Assembly: GCA_002705125.1 (NCBI GenBank)
Contig: PAHQ01000034.1
Location: 5,678-17,562 of the forward strand
DNA from: Verrucomicrobiales bacterium
GTDB lineage: Bacteria > Verrucomicrobiota > Verrucomicrobiia > Verrucomicrobiales > DEV007
Length of the DNA stretch: 11,885 nt
Reading direction: 5' to 3'
The notes beneath the pieces were generated by a model. It saw only the letters and a program-made list of their open reading frames with translations. It had not been told where the DNA came from and ran no database searches. This document shows, one piece after another, positions 6,712 to 11,885 of this stretch. A program made the position numbers and the translations under genes. Position 1 is the first letter of the stretch, and every line of letters begins with the position of its first letter.

Positions 6712-9066
6712 GTGCAAAAAATTAAAAATATCCCTTTTATCGCTTCGATCTTGGGAATTTTTACCATTATTTCCTTTTTTTCTACACCATTAGAATCTGC
6801 TTCTAACCCTCTCGACATAAAGCTTGGAGATAGCGTAAATATCGAAGGAGATGATACATCTTATGATAACTTAACGGGAGTAGCTAAAGCGGTAGGAAAT
6901 GTCAGAATTAACTGCGGTAATACTGACATTTATGCAGGTAGAGCTGAATACCACAATAGTAGTGGTGATATCTTTTTAGAGGAGAATGTCTCAATATTTC
7001 AAGGAGAATTGGTTCATAAAAGCTCTGCCGCTATTTACAATGTTAATAACGGCGAAATCACAGCAAATATTTTAAAGAGCGGATTTTCACCAATCTTTTA
7101 TAGCAGTAAAAAACTGCAAAGCGAAATCGAAGAGCTCGATAAAATCTCAATGCAATCCCCTGTCATTACTACTCATGACAGTGCTAATCCAAATTATAAA
7201 ATTAGCGCAAAGGAAGTAAAGATTGTTGGAATCAATGGTCCTGAAAAGAACCGCCGAATTATTTTCAACAACATGACAATTTTTGCAGGCAAGGTACCTG
7301 TTTTCTGGCTTCCTTATCTCTCGCAACCTTTGGATGCTGAACAAAGTTTTCGATTTCTTCCTGGCTATAAAAATAACTGGGGAGCTTTCATTATGAATCA
7401 ATATGGCATGATGCTTGGTGATAAAACCTTGGCAACATATCACCTTGATTTTCGTTCATCCAGAGGCATCGCAGGTGGTCTGGATTTGGATTTCAATAAT
7501 AGAGATCAAAGCTTAAGTGATAATTTGGGATCATTCAAATCTTACTACGCCAATGATCAAGATACGACACTAACTCATAATAATAGAAAGAGGGAAGAAC
7601 CCTTGAGCACTGATAGATACAGGCTAAACCTTCATCATAGAATTCCAATTTTTTCACAGACGTTTGAAAACCTTTTCTTAGAATTGGATATTAATAAATT
7701 AAGTGATGAATATTTTTATGAGGATTTCTTTCCTGAAGAGTACCGCTTAGACCCTAAGCCCGATAATTTCATCGGCCTTCAAAAAACTTTTCCAAATGCT
7801 GTCGCTAGCATTTGGTCTAGGTTCCAGGCTAACGATTTTTACAGAACTGACACGAGGCTTCCAGAAGTGGCGCTCGAATTATCGACGACTCCAATCGGAA
7901 ACACCGGAGTCTACTATACTGGAGAAACGACAGCAGGCTTGTATGGCAATGAACTAACAAGTAAAGAACGAGAACAATTGCAAAAGTTGACGGGGTCCAC
8001 ATCTCTAACAAATGAGGACATAGAAAAAATTGATCCAGACCTACTTAATAGCTACGGCAACATCCTAGAAAGACTTAGCGCGGGAAATCAATTAGAAACA
8101 GACTTCACAAGAATTGATACATATCACGAATTAAAAATGCCCAAGCAATTATTTGGCTGGCTTAACCTAACACCGAGAGCTGGGTTCAGGGCGACTTCAT
8201 ATTCAAAAATTAATGGGGCTGATAATAATGATACGAGACAAGCAATTCATGCGGGAATAGATTCTTCTTTCAAGCTATCAAAAGACTTTGGTAATTTAAA
8301 CATGCCTCAAATAGGGTTATCTAGTTTAAGGCACGTTGGAGAACCATTTATCAGATATTCGTACGTAAGCGCTGATGAGCTGGACTCTAATATTGGAAAA
8401 ATTGATAGACTCGTATCAACGACTAAGCTGAGACCAATTCATTTATCAGAGTTCACTGCAACTGACGAAATTAATGATTGGAGTATTGTCCGTTCTGGTA
8501 TAACCAACCGGCTAATCACTTCTAGAGATGGAAAAGCTCATGAATGGTTAAGACTCAATAGTTACCTAGAACATTACATTGATGATCCTGAATTCGATCG
8601 AGATTTTTCTAACATTTATAATGAACTTTCACTGAGCCCTCTTCCCTGGTTTTCAATGAACCATGAAATTTCCGCTCCTTTTCTCGCCGAAGATCCTCTC
8701 GATTATACTGAATCAAATACAGGGTTCACATTCATGCCAACCGAAAACCTTGAGTTCACAGTCGCTCACCGCTACCTAAAAGACCACCCCATATTAGAAG
8801 ATTCAGACCTACTTGATTTAAGAACCTATTATAGAGTCACAGATCGTTTGGGGCTTAGCGCTAGACAGCGTTATGAATTTGATGACGGAACATTAGAATT
8901 TCAGCAATACTCGATCCACTACGACTTAAATAGTTGGACTGCTGGTCTAGGTGCATTAATGGCTGATCACAGGTCAAATGAAGATGAATTTGGACTAGTT
9001 TTTACTCTGACCTTAAAAGACTTCCCTTCTCTAAGCCTCCCCGTTGGAATAACCCCATCACATTAG
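6712..9066 (+). CDS. lptD: LPS-assembly outer membrane protein LptD
   Basis: LptD is the outer-membrane beta-barrel that inserts lipopolysaccharide into the outer leaflet with the lipoprotein LptE. The 784-residue protein matches the family length. It starts with a Sec signal peptide (hydrophobic 8-26, likely cleavage after SASA-like residues near 30), then an OstA/LptA-like beta-jellyroll (about 35-215, with NVRINCGNTDIYAGRAEYH and IIFNNMTIFAGKVPVFWLPYLSQP), then a long barrel (about 220-784) full of alternating strands such as GLDLDFNNR and FGLVFTLTLKDFPSLSLPVG at the end. The start is GTG 6712; no ATG occurs in frame after the upstream TAA, and SD support is poor. Only one cysteine (Cys68) exists, so the usual inter-domain disulfides cannot form. 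A hydrophilic, probably helical stretch (413-457) interrupts the barrel. It sits 148 bp after lpxA, consistent with an envelope role. Confidence 0.9.
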   Translation: MQKIKNIPFIASILGIFTIISFFSTPLESASNPLDIKLGDSVNIEGDDTSYDNLTGVAKAVGNVRINCGNTDIYAGRAEYHNSSGDIFLEENVSIFQGELVHKSSAAIYNVNNGEITANILKSGFSPIFYSSKKLQSEIEELDKISMQSPVITTHDSANPNYKISAKEVKIVGINGPEKNRRIIFNNMTIFAGKVPVFWLPYLSQPLDAEQSFRFLPGYKNNWGAFIMNQYGMMLGDKTLATYHLDFRSSRGIAGGLDLDFNNRDQSLSDNLGSFKSYYANDQDTTLTHNNRKREEPLSTDRYRLNLHHRIPIFSQTFENLFLELDINKLSDEYFYEDFFPEEYRLDPKPDNFIGLQKTFPNAVASIWSRFQANDFYRTDTRLPEVALELSTTPIGNTGVYYTGETTAGLYGNELTSKEREQLQKLTGSTSLTNEDIEKIDPDLLNSYGNILERLSAGNQLETDFTRIDTYHELKMPKQLFGWLNLTPRAGFRATSYSKINGADNNDTRQAIHAGIDSSFKLSKDFGNLNMPQIGLSSLRHVGEPFIRYSYVSADELDSNIGKIDRLVSTTKLRPIHLSEFTATDEINDWSIVRSGITNRLITSRDGKAHEWLRLNSYLEHYIDDPEFDRDFSNIYNELSLSPLPWFSMNHEISAPFLAEDPLDYTESNTGFTFMPTENLEFTVAHRYLKDHPILEDSDLLDLRTYYRVTDRLGLSARQRYEFDDGTLEFQQYSIHYDLNSWTAGLGALMADHRSNEDEFGLVFTLTLKDFPSLSLPVGITPSH

Positions 9067-9069
9067 TAA

Positions 9070-9120
9070 AATTTAAATCTTATAGTGATTTAAAAAAAGT
9101 ACTAACTAGAATTTAAATCT
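9070..9120. repeat. Pair of 11-bp direct repeats AATTTAAATCT, 40 bp apart
   Basis: Copies at 9070-9080 and 9110-9120 lie in the 74-bp gap between lptD and the methyltransferase gene. Each contains the palindrome ATTTAAAT, so they could be tandem operator half-sites four helical turns apart or could pair as RNA. A partial third match (GATTTAAA) lies at 9088-9095. High A+T content makes chance likely enough to keep confidence low. Confidence 0.35.
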
Positions 9121-9140
9121 GATACCTAAAACCCGATTCG

Positions 9141-10379
9141 ATGTCAGATATAAATGCTCGTAAAATTTCTTTATCCATCCTTCGGGAATGGGAAGAGTCG
9201 AGTAAATTTATTGATTCTGTTATTGAAAGAAAATGTCAATCGAGTGTACTCAACGGACGCGACAGAGCTTATGTTCAAAATCTTACACTTGGAGTTATCA
9301 GGAATCTTTCTCTTCTTGATGACTTTGTTGAAAAACTAAGAAAAGGTAAAATAAGTTCAGAAACCAGACGTCTCCTTTACCTTGGAATCTTTCAAGTCCT
9401 CTTAATGAGAACGCCTGATCACGCAGCAGTTAATGAGACAGTAAATCTTACGAAAGGTAAAACTAGAGGGCTAGTCAATGCAATCCTCCGTAGGTGCGTG
9501 AGAGAAAAAGAAGTCTTTTTAAGAGATCTTGATTCATTACACCCGAGTGACCGGTTCTCTATTCCAGATCACATCTATTCTAAATGGGAGAATCAATTTG
9601 GAGAAAAAAATGCAGCGCTAATTGCCTCTCATTCAAATAATCCTGCGAAGGTAACAGTTCGCTCAAACCCTTTATTAGGGGGTCTTACAAATGAGGATTT
9701 GAGTGAAGTTAATGCAACGCAAATAGATGACTACGATGATTTTTTTGAGGTTCAAAAGTTACCTATGGAAGCTTTAAACTCTGGACGTTGTTATGCGCAA
9801 GATCCGTCAACTTCGATAGCTCCTAATTTATTAAACCCTCAATCAACTGATAACGTTCTCGATGCATGAGCATCTCCTGGAGGAAAGACTGCAATCATTG
9901 CTGCGAAAATGTCTAATCAGGGCAAAATCATTGCCGCTGATGTTGAAGGGCCTAGATCGGATCGATTAATTCAAAACTTGGAAAGACTCGGAATCGGAAA
10001 TACTAAAATAATAAGATGCGATCTGAGAGATGAAGAAAACAGATTAAAGGATGAAAAATTATTATTTGATAAAATCCTTCTTGATGTCCCCTGCACCAAT
10101 TCAGGTGTTTTTAGAAGAAGACCCGATGCGAAATGGAGGTTATTGCCTCACTCCACAGCTGATATGACAAAACTTCAACTGCATTTAATCAATTCAATTC
10201 TTCCACTATTAAAAAAAGGCGGTCATTTAGTATATAGCACATGCAGTATTGACGCAGAAGAAAATACCGGAGTAGTCTCTAAGTTACTTGAAACACATAA
10301 TTATCTGAAAAAGTTGGATGAGGTACAGTTACTTCCCTCTGAAAATAATGACGGTGCTTATGCTGCCCTTATAGGGTAA
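9141..10379 (+). CDS. rsmB: RsmB-type 16S rRNA m5C methyltransferase with in-frame UGA at a conserved Cys
   Basis: RsmB methylates C5 of cytosine 967 of 16S rRNA using SAM. Residues 1-140 form the NusB-like RNA-binding domain (RDRAYVQNLTLGVIRN, DHAAVNETVNLTKG, RGLVNAILRR). The Rossmann methyltransferase domain follows: SAM motif I VLDA-U-ASPGGKT (239-250), AADVEGPRSDRL, DVPCTNSGVFRRRPDAKW with release-type Cys318, and YSTCSIDAEEN with the nucleophile Cys368. The whole reads in one frame as 412 codons, a normal length, apart from a single TGA at 9867-9869 exactly where the family has Cys in D-x-C-A-A-P-G-G-K-T. Termination there would give a 242-residue protein without SAM site or catalytic cysteines. 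The intact downstream half implies readthrough (selenocysteine or another amino acid) or a very recent nonsense change or base-call error. The ATG start 9141 has no SD. Family assignment is certain; the decoding is not. Confidence 0.85.
9861..9874 (+). other. In-frame UGA (9867-9869) inside a short perfect hairpin
   Basis: GATGC-ATGA-GCATC forms five base pairs with the UGA in a four-nucleotide loop. A bacterial SECIS would instead be a stem-loop just downstream, with its apical loop about 16-37 nt after the UGA and a G among the first loop bases. Downstream I find only GCAA-TCA-TTGC (9891-9901, loop without G), TCC-TGGA-GGA (9875-9884, too close) and GGCAA-AATCA-TTGCC (about 9921-9935, too far). 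No canonical SECIS is evident by eye. Confidence 0.4.
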
Positions 10380-10419
10380 TTTGTTTTAATTAAAGTAATC
10401 CAAATTTATTTGAACCTCT

Positions 10420-10563
10420 ATGGGGAAATTAATTTCACTACTGACAAGTATTGCGTTATTGGCAACAATAGTGACAAGCATACTGATTTGGGCATTGAAC
10501 AAGTCAACTGTTTACGAAAGAGCTCCCCAAAATGAGATTCCTAAAATGACCCAAACTCCTTAA
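10420..10563 (+). CDS. 47-aa single-transmembrane small protein
   Basis: The ORF starts at ATG 10420, 40 bp after the methyltransferase stop, and ends with TAA 10 bp before the secreted DUF6807 protein. The product has a short N-terminus with Lys3, one hydrophobic segment (about residues 4-26: leucine, isoleucine, alanine, threonine rich, ending IWAL) and a polar C-terminal tail with YERAPQNEIPKM. It could be a membrane-anchored small protein or an uncleaved signal-anchor peptide; no lipobox or signal peptidase site is evident. The tight fit between neighbours and the clean hydrophobic design favour a real gene. I do not recognise a family and there is no clear SD. Confidence 0.5.
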   Translation: MGKLISLLTSIALLATIVTSILIWALNKSTVYERAPQNEIPKMTQTP

Positions 10564-10573
10564 TTCCAACTAA

Positions 10574-11521
10574 ATGAAAATGAAATATTTAAAGATGGCG
10601 CTCCTTGGAGCAATGCTCGGTAATTCAGTAACTCATGCTGACAATCATTCAGCAATAAAACTGGAAAAAAATGAAGGTGATAAAATTTCCGTCAAAATAA
10701 AAGGGGAACATTTCACCACGTATCATTATGGTAAAGACAGAGCTAAACCGATTCTCTATCCAGTCCTTGGTCCAAAGAATAAACGCATGGTCAGAGATTG
10801 GCCTATAAAAAAAGATTCACCTAATGAAGCTCATGATCATCCACATCATGAGTCATTATGGTACACACATGGTGACGTGAATGGAATTAGCTTTTGGCAT
10901 GTGGGTGATAAGATGGGGAAGATTCATCATAAAAAATTTCTTAAATCTGGTAAGAATGAAATCATCACTGAGAACGACTGGGTCAGCCCTAAGGGTGAAC
11001 TCCAGTGTTCTGATACGACCAGTATCAAGTTTATGTCCCTGCCCAATGGAGGCCGTGGAATTGATTATACAGTAACTCTTAGAGCTACTAATGGAGATGT
11101 GAAATTTGGGGACACTAAAGAAGGCTCCATGGGAATAAGAACTCACCCCGCTTTACGAATGAAAGGTAAAGTTGCTACTGGAAAAGCCGTTAATAATAAT
11201 GGCGTTTCAGGAGGAGGCGTTTGGGGGAAATCTGCGAAATGGTTGTACTACTGGGGAAAAGTCGAAGATGAACAAGTCGGTGTTGGTATTTTTGATCATC
11301 CCTCAAATCCAAGGCACCCAACCACTTGGCATGCCAGAGATTACGGTTTAATTGCAGCTAATCCATTCGGGTACTCACATTTTCAAGGGAAACCCAGAGG
11401 AACTGGAGACTTAATATTAAAAGATGGTGAGAAAATCACATTCCGTTATGCTTTTGTTTTCCTCGGCGGTGACAATAAAAGTTCAAAAGTCTCCGAGATT
11501 TATAACGACTGGATAAAATGA
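10574..11521 (+). CDS. Secreted DUF6807 ('PmoA family') protein
   Basis: The 315-residue protein begins with a Sec signal peptide (Lys2/4/7, hydrophobic core, probable cleavage after THA near residue 22), so it acts in the periplasm or outside. Signature blocks are HDHPHHESLWYTHGDVNGISFW (split around His-rich residues 87-108), DTKEGSMGIR (about 180-189) and IFDHPSNPRHPTTWHARDYG followed by LIAANPFG (about 239-267). These match the DUF6807/PF14100 family, common in Planctomycetes and Verrucomicrobia and expected to have a beta-sandwich related to sugar-binding enzymes. The database name 'methane oxygenase PmoA' is misleading: it has no resemblance to particulate methane monooxygenase subunits. 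The conserved His/Asp-rich DHPHH and DHPSNPRHP motifs may bind a metal or a sugar, which is inference. It ends with TGA; readthrough there would add just four codons. A TonB receptor follows, suggesting a shared substrate. Confidence 0.88.
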   Translation: MKMKYLKMALLGAMLGNSVTHADNHSAIKLEKNEGDKISVKIKGEHFTTYHYGKDRAKPILYPVLGPKNKRMVRDWPIKKDSPNEAHDHPHHESLWYTHGDVNGISFWHVGDKMGKIHHKKFLKSGKNEIITENDWVSPKGELQCSDTTSIKFMSLPNGGRGIDYTVTLRATNGDVKFGDTKEGSMGIRTHPALRMKGKVATGKAVNNNGVSGGGVWGKSAKWLYYWGKVEDEQVGVGIFDHPSNPRHPTTWHARDYGLIAANPFGYSHFQGKPRGTGDLILKDGEKITFRYAFVFLGGDNKSSKVSEIYNDWIK

Positions 11522-11541
11522 ATTAATAGTTAGTAATTCAT
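11518..11541 (+). other. 8-bp AT-rich hairpin spanning the DUF6807 stop codon
   Basis: ATGAATTA (11518-11525) and TAATTCAT (11534-11541) are perfect inverted repeats around an 8-nt loop, covering the TGA stop. There is no following T-run, so it is not a standard intrinsic terminator. It could stabilise the 3' end, attenuate transcription of the downstream receptor, or be chance. Confidence 0.35.
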
Positions 11542-11555
11542 CAAAGCCTGCCTCA

Positions 11556-11885
11556 ATGAAAAGAATCAAATCAATAGTTAATTCAACATTGATAGGCTTG
11601 CTTTTCGTAACTGCTTCATTTTCTGCTGCAGAAGAAGGGTTTAATACTGATTCCCTTAGTGTAGATTTCTTAGATTCTCATCACAGCAGCTCAATGATTA
11701 GTGGAGAATTTATCGAGCGTTCTATAATGCGTGAATTATCTGATTCGTTCAGAGCTATCTCTAACATTTCTATCGCTGATTCCGTTGATTCAGGTTATCT
11801 TATTAGAGGAATCAACTCCGAAGGTAATGGTTTTCTAGCAAGCAAACCACTTTCTCATGTTTATGTTGATGGAATTGCCCAATCA
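11556..11885 (+). CDS. TonB-dependent receptor, N-terminal part (runs off window)
   Basis: An ATG at 11556 opens a frame with no stop to the window end (110 codons seen). The product has a Sec signal peptide (basic MKRIKS, hydrophobic core, likely cleavage after FSAA near residue 25) followed by a short linker and a plug-domain start: SMISGEFIERSIMRELSDSF, then a GYLIRGINSEG block and HVYVDGIAQS. The pattern '(F/L)IRG...  (V/I)YVDG(V/I)xQS' is typical of TonB-dependent outer-membrane receptors, which import large substrates such as siderophores or oligosaccharides using energy from TonB-ExbBD. No classical TonB box (ETVVV-like) is obvious in the linker; the region around DSLSVDF is a divergent candidate. 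It starts 34 bp after the DUF6807 gene without an SD, so co-expression is likely. The substrate is unknown. Confidence 0.75.
   Translation, partial: MKRIKSIVNSTLIGLLFVTASFSAAEEGFNTDSLSVDFLDSHHSSSMISGEFIERSIMRELSDSFRAISNISIADSVDSGYLIRGINSEGNGFLASKPLSHVYVDGIAQS

Noticed and set aside
9860..9912. Frameshift splitting rsmB into two genes
   Set aside because: Both halves are in the same frame; only one codon interrupts them, so no indel is needed. A separate start at ATG 9909 would lack SAM motif I.
9870..9935. Canonical SECIS downstream of the UGA
   Set aside because: The visible stem-loops are too near, too far, or have loops without the expected G; none fits the bacterial consensus by eye.
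9141..10379. Genome-wide reassignment of UGA (for example to Trp or Gly) as the reason for the in-frame UGA
   Set aside because: Other genes end normally in TGA (2661-2663, 4262-4264, 11519-11521) at sensible family lengths, and tryptophan is encoded by TGG throughout.
10574..11521. Particulate methane monooxygenase subunit (by the family name PmoA)
   Set aside because: The protein is soluble and secreted with one signal peptide and DUF6807 motifs, not a multi-helix membrane monooxygenase subunit.
1..11885. CRISPR arrays, tRNA or rRNA genes, insertion sequences
   Set aside because: No regular repeat-spacer pattern, cloverleaf, transposase or terminal inverted repeats were seen.

Overview
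The window looks like chromosomal DNA of an AT-rich, free-living Gram-negative bacterium. An outer membrane is certain: there is an LpxA for lipid A synthesis, an LptD for LPS export and the start of a TonB-dependent receptor. The mix of a DUF6807/'PmoA'-type secreted protein, a VC0807-like membrane protein, a GlsB/YeaQ-type protein and a short 'EGDLxNAxYWYxRAGR' protein best fits a marine Verrucomicrobiota lineage (Opitutae-like). That placement is inference from gene content only. Most starts lack a clear Shine-Dalgarno sequence, and two genes appear to start with GTG plus a third (GlsB-like) with GTG behind a strong SD.

Layout. Positions 1-2361 (+) hold the 3' part of a TPR-repeat protein followed by a six-helix membrane protein. 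Positions 2379-4561 (-) hold a four-gene cluster: short conserved protein, YegS/DagK-type lipid kinase, TIGR04283-type family 2 glycosyltransferase, GlsB/YeaQ-like membrane protein. A divergent 141-bp spacer with a perfect TATAAT leads into a long plus-strand run: long-chain polyprenyl diphosphate synthase, lpxA, lptD, an rsmB-type rRNA methyltransferase, a 47-aa single-helix protein, a secreted DUF6807 protein and the N-terminus of a TonB-dependent receptor that runs off the window. No mobile elements, tRNA, rRNA or CRISPR were seen.

How the genes fit together. Polyprenyl synthase, LpxA and LptD all serve the envelope (isoprenoid chain, first lipid A acylation, LPS insertion). The minus cluster also looks lipid- and envelope-related (lipid kinase plus glycosyltransferase). 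DUF6807 plus a TonB receptor suggests uptake or processing of a carbohydrate-type substrate.

The standout is the RsmB gene. Its reading frame is interrupted by one in-frame TGA exactly at the conserved cysteine of SAM motif I (D-x-C-A-A/S-P-G-G-K-T). About 170 codons of well-conserved methyltransferase sequence follow in the same frame, with both catalytic cysteines intact. It is either a UGA-recoded (possibly selenocysteine) rRNA methyltransferase or a very recent nonsense mutation or sequencing error. I could not find a canonical bacterial SECIS, so the question is open.
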